DNA from: CAZJJK01 sp964546285
GTDB lineage: Bacteria; Spirochaetota; Spirochaetia; Treponematales; Breznakiellaceae
Length of the DNA stretch: 47,122 nucleotides
Direction: 5' to 3'
Assembly (NCBI GenBank): GCA_964546285.1
Contig: CAZJJK010000009.1
Span: 1-47,122, forward strand
The position numbers and the translations under genes are program-made. Below, one piece after another: positions 16,416 to 24,505 of the stretch. Below the pieces are notes generated by a model. That model worked only from the letters and a program-made list of their open reading frames with translations, was not told where the DNA came from and made no database searches. Position 1 is the stretch's first letter; each line of letters begins with the position of its first letter.

Positions 16416-17825
16416 ATGCGCGTAAAGAAAAAGATCATCGCTTCTATTTTGATGGCGTTCACAATAGCTTTATCCACCGCCGCGGCCCAAGAGGCGGCGA
16501 CTGAATCCACGCAACCGGATTTTGGTTTCCAATTTGGCTTAGGCACGGCTACCCTGCCAACTGATCCGACGCTACCCGTTTCGGACACTAATCCGCTGGT
16601 AACCTATCAAAAACTATCTATCGCGCCTGATTTTGCCATCGGTCCGGTCGGCATCGGGCTGGATGTTACCCTGCACTTCAATCTTCGCCTCGGCACCGGC
16701 GGCGAAGGGGTCCAATTCTATGAACCTGACTGGATCCCTGAAAAAGCGGGAAAATCTTTTCTTGAACTGTATCTGCCAAAAATCGCCTACCTGAGCTTAT
16801 TCAAGAAGGGCGATCCTCTGTATTTGAAATTTGGCTCCTTCGATGACGGGACGCTGGGTAACGGATTCATCATCGGTAATTATTCCAATATGCGTTTCCT
16901 TCCCGAAACCCGTATCTTTGGCGCGGCGGTGGACTTTGACGGCGCTCTGTTGAATTTCCCCTACCTTGGCATAGAGGCTTTCGCCGGCAATATCAGCCGC
17001 TTTGATGTGATAGGCGGTCGGCTGTTCATCCGTCCGCTCATAGCGCTTGATATCCCCATACTCAAAAATCTGCAAGTAGGCGGAACTTTAGCTTTAGACA
17101 GCGACCCCTATTTATACGCCTCTGACGCCCAAATCGCTGGTTTTCCGGAAAAAGAAACCGTACTTATTTATGGCGGCGACTTCCGCCTTCCTATCCTTAA
17201 CAGCCCCGTATTTTCTTTAGCGGCTTTTGGTGATCTGGTATTCCAACCCAAAGGCCGCTGGGGGACTATGCTTGGAGCCGGCGGAAAACTTATAAGTTTC
17301 TTAAACTATGGCGCCCAGCTTCGTATATTAGGACCTGATTTCATGCCCGCTTATTTCGATGGCGCTTATGATTTATTTAGGCACTTGAAATTTAAAGCTA
17401 TGGCTGACCAAGCCGAAGGCGATGTCTTCGCCGGCTGGCTCGCCAGTCTGGGCACCAGCCTTCTAGATGACCAGATCGTCTTTAATATATCGCTGGATGG
17501 TCCGTTCAAGGCGGCTCCCGAAGCGGGAACCATCTCTGATTATCCCCATTTACGCGGCTCGTTTGTCGTTGCCGACAGCTTCCTCGCCGGCTTCTCAGGC
17601 GAAGCTCTCTATGAAAAATATTATTTGGGAGCGCCTGAAGCTATCGCTGGCGGTACTGGTAATTTCTTTAAAGACTTGATTAGCCCGGCCAACGCCGTTA
17701 TCGGCGCCAAAATCAATTACACCACGGGGCCGGCCACTTTATCGTTGTTGTATAATCTTCGTTTCGATCCAGAAACCGGAGACTATCTAGTGACATCGAG
17801 CCTGATGAGCTCGATCCGCTTCTAA
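16416..17825 (+). CDS. Secreted beta-barrel outer-membrane protein
   Basis: The protein has 469 residues. A classic signal peptide (MRVKKKIIASILMAFTIALS, cleaved near AAA-QE) is followed by about 440 residues of amphipathic beta strands with glycine turns, ending in SSLMSSIRF with a terminal Phe as in barrel proteins. GGAGG precedes the ATG. The central part (KFGSFDDGTLGNGFIIGNYSN, then LGIEAFAGNISRFDVIGGRLF) is recognisably related to the barrel of the next gene (NIGNLSSMTIGHGVLMRNFAN, then AEIFGGRLKTL), so the two are tandem paralogues. It is co-transcribed with that gene (17-base gap). The substrate or role is unknown. Confidence 0.75.
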   Translation: MRVKKKIIASILMAFTIALSTAAAQEAATESTQPDFGFQFGLGTATLPTDPTLPVSDTNPLVTYQKLSIAPDFAIGPVGIGLDVTLHFNLRLGTGGEGVQFYEPDWIPEKAGKSFLELYLPKIAYLSLFKKGDPLYLKFGSFDDGTLGNGFIIGNYSNMRFLPETRIFGAAVDFDGALLNFPYLGIEAFAGNISRFDVIGGRLFIRPLIALDIPILKNLQVGGTLALDSDPYLYASDAQIAGFPEKETVLIYGGDFRLPILNSPVFSLAAFGDLVFQPKGRWGTMLGAGGKLISFLNYGAQLRILGPDFMPAYFDGAYDLFRHLKFKAMADQAEGDVFAGWLASLGTSLLDDQIVFNISLDGPFKAAPEAGTISDYPHLRGSFVVADSFLAGFSGEALYEKYYLGAPEAIAGGTGNFFKDLISPANAVIGAKINYTTGPATLSLLYNLRFDPETGDYLVTSSLMSSIRF

Positions 17826-17842
17826 GTCTCAAGGAGGCTGTC

Positions 17843-20098
17843 ATGTTTAATACGATCCGACCAAGATCGAACATCCGAAAACGAGGGCCGTTTTTACTTC
17901 TAGCCCTTATAGTCAGTCTATGTCTGCCGGCTGTCTTAGCGGCTCAAAACCAAGCTATTTTGGTTTACGCCGAAAACCCTGACGCTGTCGAAATCCTTGA
18001 TATCGATGGGTTCAGCCGCGTCGCCTCTATCGGAGAGGAAATAGCCGGCGGCGAAACAATCGCGACTGGCCGTTCGTCCGCTGAAATCAAGCTGTCTCCC
18101 AATGGTACGATTATTAAAATCGCCCGTAACACGAATTTCGTTATTGAAGCCCTCGCTGGTAGCGCGGGCAAAAGCGATAACGAATTCGCTCTGCTGGGCG
18201 GCAAACTCCGTACTGTCGCCGCCAAGGCGGCTTCCGGTGAACGCTACCGCATCAGAACCCCCACCGCGGTCTGCGGTGTCCGCGGCACCGATTTTTCCAT
18301 GAATGTCCAACCGGGTGCCCAAGACGCTGTTTTTGTTAAGCGCGGTTTAGTGGAATTTTCACGCAATGTCGGCGGAGCGATGGAATCCGTTATGGTCGGC
18401 GCCGGTCAATTCGCTGACGCCTTTGGCGCCAGCTTCATGGCCGCGGCTTTTTCAGCTGAACAATTCGCCTCAGAATTCTCAGATCTGGAATTCTCAGCTC
18501 TAGACCCAGAAGCCGTACCACAGGCTGAAGATCTTACACAGGCCGCCGCGAGCGAAGAAGGAAGCGAGGAAACCACAGGCGCCGATACTGGAGCCGCGGC
18601 TGGAGAGCCGGGCACAACCGTCACTGAAGAAGTTGACAAACCGCTCCCGCCCAAGGTTGACGCTTCCGAATCAAAGATTATGGCTTGGTTGCGAGAGGTG
18701 CTTGGTTTTGAAATCGGCTCCGTAACAATCGATCAAAAGACCTATTCCAAAGCCGTTATTCAGCCAAACTTCAATTTTGGCAAATTACGTTTTGGTCTTT
18801 ACCTACCGGTTATCTATACCTCAGACCTGTTTAACCCGGATGATTGGTATAAACCCGCCGGCAATAACGAATGGTCTTTCGGTACCGATATAGGCTGGAC
18901 TGACGATCCTCTTAACGCCGCTTGGGACGCCGTCAGCGATTTAGCTCTAAAGATTCGCTTTTTAGAACTGAATAACCGCTATGTCGATCCCTGGTACTTC
19001 AACATCGGTAATCTTTCCAGCATGACTATCGGACACGGCGTGCTGATGCGCAATTTCGCCAACGACTCCGAATTCCCCTCGGTTAGACGAGTCGGTCTAA
19101 ACGCCGGCTTTGATCTTGGCTTCTGGGGCGGCGAGGTGGTAGTGGACGATCTGGCCAAAGCTGAAATATTCGGCGGCCGCTTAAAAACCCTGAGCATCTT
19201 AGGACTTTCCGGTATTGTCGATATCGATCCCGCAGGCGATCTACCCGCTAATCTTAAAGCTGAGAGCGGTGACCCTATTTTGATAGGCGCCGGCCTTGAC
19301 CTAGACCTACCGATCGTCAAATTCGACTTCCTGAATGTCCGCGCTTTCGCGGATGCCGCGGCCGTGGTGCCCTATATTCGTGACGTATCGGATGCTAGCT
19401 TTACCAGCGCCGGGATAGAATCCGGCATCCAGCTTCAATCCGTTTTTGATTCAACACAGAGCGGTTTGGATATGTTCCGCAATTACGGTGTCGTAGCCGG
19501 CTTCCTAGGGCGGATTATCGTTGTTGATTTCCGCCTTGAATATCGTCTATTCCGAGGCGCTTATCGCCCTACCTTCTTTGACGCGGCCTATGAACGTAAT
19601 CGCGGTCTTTACGCCCTGGATTTCGCTAGAACCTTAAAAGATCCAGATGCGCTCTATTCCAACAAAGCGACCGTTAATGGCATTTATGGCGAAGCCGGCT
19701 TTAGCTTCTTGAAGGACAAACTTAGCTTCAGCGCCGGTTATATGATGCCCTGGAGCTTTGATTCCGACATCGATTGGATGGAAGTCGCCAAGGGCGATTA
19801 CCTAATGGCTGAGCTGGTCATTAAGAAGGGCTTGATACCGGTAATCGATGTATCTGGATCCTTCGCTTATGAGCGGACAGGCTTTATGCACGCCGTCCTT
19901 GGCGGCGAAGGCGTTACTCTTTTCGATGAAAAGACTATCCTTAAGGGAGAACTGATCTATCCTATCGCTGATATGATAGATATGGCCATTGTCGCTTCCA
20001 CCGCTACCGCTCATAATACCGATGGCACTATTAAATACGATGGTGGTAAGCCGGTTATTGAACCGACTATAACCTTCGAGACGCGTATTCACTTCTGA
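17843..20098 (+). CDS. FecR-domain protein fused to an outer-membrane beta-barrel
   Basis: The protein has 751 residues. A signal peptide ends near Ala34 (LCLPAVLAA). Residues 76-190 form a FecR domain with EIKLSPNGTIIKI and RIRTPTAVCGVRGTDF (138-151). An acidic Ala/Glu/Thr linker runs from about 225 to 275, and a barrel of about 470 residues related to the preceding gene ends in TFETRIHF. FecR domains in Gram-negative bacteria sense outer-membrane receptor state or bind surface ligands. Here no sigma or anti-sigma partner is adjacent, and the domain faces the periplasm or surface rather than being tethered to the inner membrane. A ribosome site AAGGAGG precedes the ATG. A strong terminator follows the gene. 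Confidence 0.8.
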   Translation: MFNTIRPRSNIRKRGPFLLLALIVSLCLPAVLAAQNQAILVYAENPDAVEILDIDGFSRVASIGEEIAGGETIATGRSSAEIKLSPNGTIIKIARNTNFVIEALAGSAGKSDNEFALLGGKLRTVAAKAASGERYRIRTPTAVCGVRGTDFSMNVQPGAQDAVFVKRGLVEFSRNVGGAMESVMVGAGQFADAFGASFMAAAFSAEQFASEFSDLEFSALDPEAVPQAEDLTQAAASEEGSEETTGADTGAAAGEPGTTVTEEVDKPLPPKVDASESKIMAWLREVLGFEIGSVTIDQKTYSKAVIQPNFNFGKLRFGLYLPVIYTSDLFNPDDWYKPAGNNEWSFGTDIGWTDDPLNAAWDAVSDLALKIRFLELNNRYVDPWYFNIGNLSSMTIGHGVLMRNFANDSEFPSVRRVGLNAGFDLGFWGGEVVVDDLAKAEIFGGRLKTLSILGLSGIVDIDPAGDLPANLKAESGDPILIGAGLDLDLPIVKFDFLNVRAFADAAAVVPYIRDVSDASFTSAGIESGIQLQSVFDSTQSGLDMFRNYGVVAGFLGRIIVVDFRLEYRLFRGAYRPTFFDAAYERNRGLYALDFARTLKDPDALYSNKATVNGIYGEAGFSFLKDKLSFSAGYMMPWSFDSDIDWMEVAKGDYLMAELVIKKGLIPVIDVSGSFAYERTGFMHAVLGGEGVTLFDEKTILKGELIYPIADMIDMAIVASTATAHNTDGTIKYDGGKPVIEPTITFETRIHF

Positions 20099-20161
20099 TT
20101 CGGCTACCGCGGCTGGAGTTGCCAGAGCCTTCAGCCGTGGAATTAAGGCAATTCTTTTCGC

Positions 20162-20196
20162 GAGGCCGCTTCTATAGAAGCGGCCTCATCTTTTTT
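20162..20196 (+). terminator. Strong intrinsic terminator after the FecR-barrel gene
   Basis: GAGGCCGCTTC (20162-20172) and GAAGCGGCCTC (20177-20187) form a perfect 11-bp stem with a TATA loop. ATC and six T follow. It ends transcription of the surface-protein unit and lies 64 bases after the stop codon. On the opposite strand there is no T run, so it acts in one direction only. Confidence 0.88.
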
Positions 20197-20213
20197 GAAG
20201 TCTTTTCTTGCTT

Positions 20214-20798
20214 TTATGTATTGCCAAGCCACGGCGGACAAAGTTCGTTTTGTATGCCAGCGGCGCTTAAGGCTCTGCCGGCCATAAAATCCACAAGCTG
20301 ATCGATGGAATTGGGCTTGTGGTAAAACGCTGGCGTTGCTGGCACAATTAGCGCCCCCGCTTCCGAAAGGCTTAGCAACTGCCGTAAATGGATAGTTGAT
20401 AATGGCGTTTCTCGTATCAACAAGACCAGACGACGACGCTCTTTTAGCTGAACATCAGCGACGCGACGCAGAAGGTCTCCGCCACAAGCGTTAGCTATCG
20501 CCGCCGCGGCGGACATGGAACAGGGAGCCACAATCATAGCGTCCAAAATAAAGGAGCCGGAGGCCGGCGGCGCGAAAAAATCATTGTTATCATAAAAAAA
20601 GAGCTTAGCGCGGGCATTCTCTTTTAGCGCATTCCAATTTGATACAAAACTCTCCCCGCTTTCATGTTCAGCGATAGCTCTGCCTTTATCGGTGATGGAA
20701 AAATGTAATTCGCAATCAAGACCGGCTAAAGCCCTGGCCACGCGCAATCCGTAAACAAAGCCCGAGGCTCCACCTATACCCAAAAAATAACGCTTCAT
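20214..20798 (-). CDS. ubiX: UbiX-family flavin prenyltransferase
   Basis: The protein has 194 residues. Visible features are FLGIGGASGFVYGLRVARAL (flavin-binding loop), DAMIVAPCSMSAAAAIANACGGDLL, and the conserved RETPLSTIHL and PATPAFYHKP segments. UbiX joins a dimethylallyl group to FMN, making the prenyl-FMN cofactor needed by UbiD decarboxylases. The likely client (ubiD) lies two genes upstream on the same strand, with ubiA between. In futalosine-type menaquinone synthesis the equivalent is called MqnM. The start is the ATG at 20796-20798; the GTG immediately before it is also possible. A 195-base gap with a hairpin separates it from ubiA. Confidence 0.92.
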   Translation of the reverse strand: MKRYFLGIGGASGFVYGLRVARALAGLDCELHFSITDKGRAIAEHESGESFVSNWNALKENARAKLFFYDNNDFFAPPASGSFILDAMIVAPCSMSAAAAIANACGGDLLRRVADVQLKERRRLVLLIRETPLSTIHLRQLLSLSEAGALIVPATPAFYHKPNSIDQLVDFMAGRALSAAGIQNELCPPWLGNT

Positions 20799-20910
20799 CA
20801 CCGCCGCCCTTAGGTAATAATAAAAAAAACGACTTCAAGAACCTTAGACTAGTGAATTCGTCGCCTCCGACAAGCGCGATTCTCCCCTATCATATCCCGT
20901 TATAAAAATA

Positions 20911-20942
20911 CATACCTTTTCCGGAGTAAGCTCCGGGGTATG
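20911..20942 (-). terminator. Hairpin between ubiA and ubiX, possible attenuating terminator
   Basis: Left arm CATACC-TTTT-CCGGAG (20911-20926) and right arm CTCCGG-GGTATG (20931-20942) pair as two 6-bp stems with a 4-base bulge and a TAAG loop. On the minus strand the stem is followed by TATTTTTAT, which suits partial termination between ubiA and ubiX. A plain palindromic element is the alternative. Confidence 0.45.
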
Positions 20943-20993
20943 GCCCCCCGCCTTCCAATCAATAAGATAAAAAAACGGGAGCCGATAAAGTTC

Positions 20994-21872
20994 CTACCAG
21001 ACCGAACGCGCGTCCACTACGATTCGGTCAAACAAGGTTCCAGCCAATAGGGTTAACGATACCAGCTTATTCGCTAAATACGCGGAAAAATCGCCGTATT
21101 TTTGGTAATTTTTCGCGGAAAGGATAATAGCCAATGTCAAAATTCCAGCGGCTATAAGCAGAGCTGCCACGAAACCGTAACCCTGTCTGGTTCCATAACC
21201 AAAGGTAAATAATGACGCGAGCGCCACACAGTGGCAGAAAGCGGCGGTACCTAAGGACGCGTTTTTACCAAAACGCGAAGGAAAAGAATATAGTCCATAG
21301 GATAAGTCAAAATCGATATCACGTATCGCATAAATGATATCAAAGCCGGCAACCCAAAACGCGTTAGCGATAACAAGAACAAATATTGGCCAATGAAGCC
21401 CGCCCCGCAATGCCAGCCAAGCGCCAAAGGGCGCTCCAGCGCAGCTAAGCCCCAACAACCAATGACAAAGCCATGTAAATCGCTTGGAGTACGAATAAAG
21501 GACAAAAAGCATCCCAATCAGCGGTAAAAAAAGAGCGCAAAGCGGGCAGAGCGTAAAAGCGGCGACTGATAATACGATATATGAAATTACCGCTATTATG
21601 ATCGCTTCAATGACGGACACACGTCCTTTCGGAATATGCCTAGACGCGGTACGCGGATTAGCGGCGTCAGACTTTCTGTCTATAACTCGGTTCAGTGCAT
21701 TGGCGCAGGTACGAGCGCCTAAAAAAGCAAGGCTAAGCAAGACCCCATCCCTCAGCGACGGCCAGCCCCTCGCCGCGCTGAAAGCGGCGATTACCAAAAA
21801 AGCGAATGAAAAAATGGAGTGGCTGAACATCACGAGTTCGCCATATAGGCGAAGACGCCTGACTATGCTCAT
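20994..21872 (-). CDS. ubiA: UbiA-family prenyltransferase
   Basis: The protein has 292 residues with about eight to nine membrane helices. Both aspartate-rich motifs are present: N61-RVI-D65-RKS-D69 in the first half and DIIYAIRDIDFD in the second. These bind the polyprenyl diphosphate through Mg2+. The family attaches a prenyl chain to an aromatic ring, as in ubiquinone or menaquinone synthesis. With UbiD and UbiX alongside and an anaerobic genome context, the late prenylation step of menaquinone (MqnP-like) is more likely than ubiquinone; this is inference. The ATG overlaps the ubiD stop (ATGA), so the two are coupled. Confidence 0.9.
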   Translation of the reverse strand: MSIVRRLRLYGELVMFSHSIFSFAFLVIAAFSAARGWPSLRDGVLLSLAFLGARTCANALNRVIDRKSDAANPRTASRHIPKGRVSVIEAIIIAVISYIVLSVAAFTLCPLCALFLPLIGMLFVLYSYSKRFTWLCHWLLGLSCAGAPFGAWLALRGGLHWPIFVLVIANAFWVAGFDIIYAIRDIDFDLSYGLYSFPSRFGKNASLGTAAFCHCVALASLFTFGYGTRQGYGFVAALLIAAGILTLAIILSAKNYQKYGDFSAYLANKLVSLTLLAGTLFDRIVVDARSVW

Positions 21873-23326
21873 AAACCGTATTCATGCCAGCGCTCATCAA
21901 CCAAGCGCTTCATATAATCAGTCATAACAATATCGTCAGGCCATTCACGTTGATGTCCTTCTTCCTTCCATTTCTTTGTGGCGTCTATTCCAAGCTTATG
22001 ACCATAATGCGGCAAGGGCGAAGCATGATCCAAAGCGTCTAAGGGACCGGCTACTATAACAAGATCGCGAGCCGCGTCAATATTGTTGAAAACCTTCCAG
22101 GCCACGCTTGACAAATCCCGAGCGTCAACTGATTCGTCCACAATTATGATCATTTTTGTGTACATCATTTGTCCCATACCCCAAAGGGCATTCATTACTT
22201 TTCTAGCGTGCCCTGGAAAGCTCTTTCGTATGGAAACGATGACACAATTATGAAAAACCCCTTCTAAAGGGAAATTCATATCCACAATTTCCGGTAATTG
22301 GGCGCGCAAAAGCGGCAAGAAAAGCCGTTCGGTCGCTTTTCCAAGATAGCAGTCCTCCATCGGTGGTCTGCCCACTATAGTACAGTTGTAAAGCGCTTTT
22401 CGCCTTCTTGTAATCTTCTCCACATGAAAGACCGGATACGGCGCCTTAAGCGAATAGTAGCCGGTATGGTCGCCAAAGGGGCCTTCTTCTTTCAACGGCT
22501 CCTTAGTATCCACATAGCCCTCCAGAATAAATTCGGCGTTGGCGGGAACAAGCAACTCGTTTGTGATACATCGGACTCGCTCAACCGGAGCTTTACGTAA
22601 AAATCCGGCGAACATCATTTCATCAATAAAGGACGGAAGCGGGGCGGTCGCCGCGTAAATAAGAGCGGGATCGCAACCTAAAGCCACTGAAACCGGCATT
22701 CGCCCACCGCGATTCCTCCATTTTTCCCAAATGGCATGCCCGTCTTTATGTAGGTGCCAATGCATGCCGGTGCTTTTTTTATCATAGATTTGCATACGAT
22801 ACATACCCAAATTCTGACGGCCATCCTCTGGATCACGGGTTATAACAAGGGGCAGAGTAAAAAACCGGCCTCCATCACCAGGCCAACAACGTAATGCGGG
22901 GATAAGATCCAAATCCACCGTATCTTCAAGCACTTCCTGACAAGGCGCGCCTAAAACAGCGGGTAAGGGAACAACGCAGGCCAATCGAGCTAGTTTTGGA
23001 ATAGCCATGGCCTTTCCCACAAAGCCGGTATATGAAGAAATATCGATAATATCCGCGATTTCACTAGCCAAATGGTCCAAACCGTCAAAGCCGTTGTCAG
23101 AACCCAGGGCTAAAGCCATCCGTTTATATGTACCAAAAGCGTTAATCAATACCGGATATGGCGAGTCCTTAACCCGTTTGAACAATAAGGCTGGCCCCTC
23201 CGCCTTCATGATCCGGTCAGCGATCTCGCTTATTTCAAGATCACGGTCAACCTCAACATCAATTTCCTTAAGCTCCCCCTTCTGGCGAAGGGTTCTGACA
23301 AAGTGACTTAAATCTTTAAACGCCAT
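21869..23326 (-). CDS. ubiD: UbiD-family prenyl-FMN-dependent decarboxylase
   Basis: The protein has 485 residues, the usual length for UbiD. Visible features are the N-terminal FKDLSHFVRTLRQKGELKEID, the metal/cofactor region with NLGMYRMQIYDKKSTGMHWH, the EGPFGDHTGYY active-site segment and the C-terminal DVSS-type VDARDLSSVAWK segment. It would decarboxylate the aromatic quinone precursor using prenyl-FMN from UbiX. A ribosome site GGGAGG stands ten bases before the ATG. It lies 21 bases after the TPR lipoprotein stop and overlaps ubiA by four bases. The exact substrate (hydroxybenzoate or naphthoate type) cannot be told from sequence. Confidence 0.92.
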   Translation of the reverse strand: MAFKDLSHFVRTLRQKGELKEIDVEVDRDLEISEIADRIMKAEGPALLFKRVKDSPYPVLINAFGTYKRMALALGSDNGFDGLDHLASEIADIIDISSYTGFVGKAMAIPKLARLACVVPLPAVLGAPCQEVLEDTVDLDLIPALRCWPGDGGRFFTLPLVITRDPEDGRQNLGMYRMQIYDKKSTGMHWHLHKDGHAIWEKWRNRGGRMPVSVALGCDPALIYAATAPLPSFIDEMMFAGFLRKAPVERVRCITNELLVPANAEFILEGYVDTKEPLKEEGPFGDHTGYYSLKAPYPVFHVEKITRRRKALYNCTIVGRPPMEDCYLGKATERLFLPLLRAQLPEIVDMNFPLEGVFHNCVIVSIRKSFPGHARKVMNALWGMGQMMYTKMIIIVDESVDARDLSSVAWKVFNNIDAARDLVIVAGPLDALDHASPLPHYGHKLGIDATKKWKEEGHQREWPDDIVMTDYMKRLVDERWHEYGL

Positions 23327-23347
23327 AGTGGAAGAAACCTCCCGGTC

Positions 23348-24505
23348 TTACTCATCCAAGGGCGATGAATTATCAATCCGCTCAAGCGCCTCGCCGCCAT
23401 TAGTTTCCACGGGTTCTACGATTTCAACGGCTCCTCCAACAGTGCCAGAGCTTTCCTCGACTACATCGATAGTATCAGAGCTTTCATCGGTTTCTTCGGC
23501 TTCCACGGTTTCTTCGGCAAGGTCGATAGCGTCAGAGCTTTCCACGCTTGCGGCGGCCGCGGCCGCTTCCGCCGCGGCCGCTTCGGCCGCGGCTCTCTCC
23601 TCTGGCGACATTAAAGCCCTTTCTATACGTTTCCTGTCTTCATCGCCTAAGATTATTCTGGGATCGCTTGTAAAAGCTTCTAAGGCGGCCCTATCTTGAA
23701 AACCTTTAGATAAAGCCAACGCGAGGCTATCAGAAGCGCCCTCGCCCCCCGATATAAAAAGGGCCCTAGCCAAAGCGAAATGAACATCACCAGCGATGAT
23801 AGTAGCCGCTGTTTCTTTCCCTGAATCGACAAGCGTTTGATAATACTCCGCCGCCTTGCTGAAAAGATTGGCCGCTTCGCTAGCTTCCGCCGCCTCTCGG
23901 CGGACCATAGCTTCATCGCTCAACGCTAGATACGCGTCAAAATACTCCAATGCCCGTGGATCACGCGACGATCCATAAGCGCGCGCCAGCAGAAGAAGGG
24001 CATCTTTATCGTTCGGGTTAGCCTCAACATAGGGCGATAAGACCGAAACCGCCCGATCCCTGCGGCCGGCGGTATATAAAAGCAAGGCATAGTTATAATT
24101 AACAGCAGGTCCGGCTGGAACCAATTCAATAACTCTGTCATAAACGGTTAACGCTCGATCCATATCCCCTTTTTTTAATGCCGTAAACGCGACAGCTTTA
24201 AGCAGCATAACATTGTTTTGATCTTCTTCTAACAAACCCTCAAAGTAAGCTAAGGCAGCGCTATAGTCACCTAATTCAAACGCAATCCTTCCCAGATAGT
24301 ATTCAGAGGCGGCGCGGGTTTTTTCGCTAGCTTGAGCTTTTAGGAACCAAAAACGCGCGCTTTCATATTTTTCTAGCTTAAAATTCGCCTCAGCCAATGC
24401 GTAATAATCCTCGCCTTGTACGGGATTTGATACACAAGCGCAAAAAATCGAGACAGACAAAACCAGAACGGCCACTAAAGGGCCGAAACGTGGACCAAAC
24501 GGCAA
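23348..24505 (-). CDS. TPR lipoprotein with a low-complexity acidic tail
   Basis: The protein has 385 residues. A hydrophobic start ends in FCAC, giving a lipid-anchored Cys24. Residues 35-240 hold about six tetratricopeptide repeats (DYYALAEANFKLEKYESARFW; YLGRIAFELGDYSAALAYFEG; AVAFTALKKGDMDRALTVYD; YALLLYTAGRRDRAVSVL). The last 90 residues are low complexity: an Ala/Glu run, then acidic copies of ESSD(A/T)ID, ending near SSPLDE. TPR lipoproteins usually scaffold envelope complexes; the partner is unknown. The TTG start directly follows the TGA of the preceding gene, with GGGGGG as ribosome site, so the two are coupled. Confidence 0.8.
   Translation of the reverse strand: MPFGPRFGPLVAVLVLSVSIFCACVSNPVQGEDYYALAEANFKLEKYESARFWFLKAQASEKTRAASEYYLGRIAFELGDYSAALAYFEGLLEEDQNNVMLLKAVAFTALKKGDMDRALTVYDRVIELVPAGPAVNYNYALLLYTAGRRDRAVSVLSPYVEANPNDKDALLLLARAYGSSRDPRALEYFDAYLALSDEAMVRREAAEASEAANLFSKAAEYYQTLVDSGKETAATIIAGDVHFALARALFISGGEGASDSLALALSKGFQDRAALEAFTSDPRIILGDEDRKRIERALMSPEERAAAEAAAAEAAAAAASVESSDAIDLAEETVEAEETDESSDTIDVVEESSGTVGGAVEIVEPVETNGGEALERIDNSSPLDE

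Noticed and set aside
23540..23600. GCGGCCGC-rich tract as a possible repeat array or CRISPR
   Set aside because: It encodes the Ala/Glu run of the TPR lipoprotein and has no spacer-like pattern. No CRISPR array is seen anywhere in the window.
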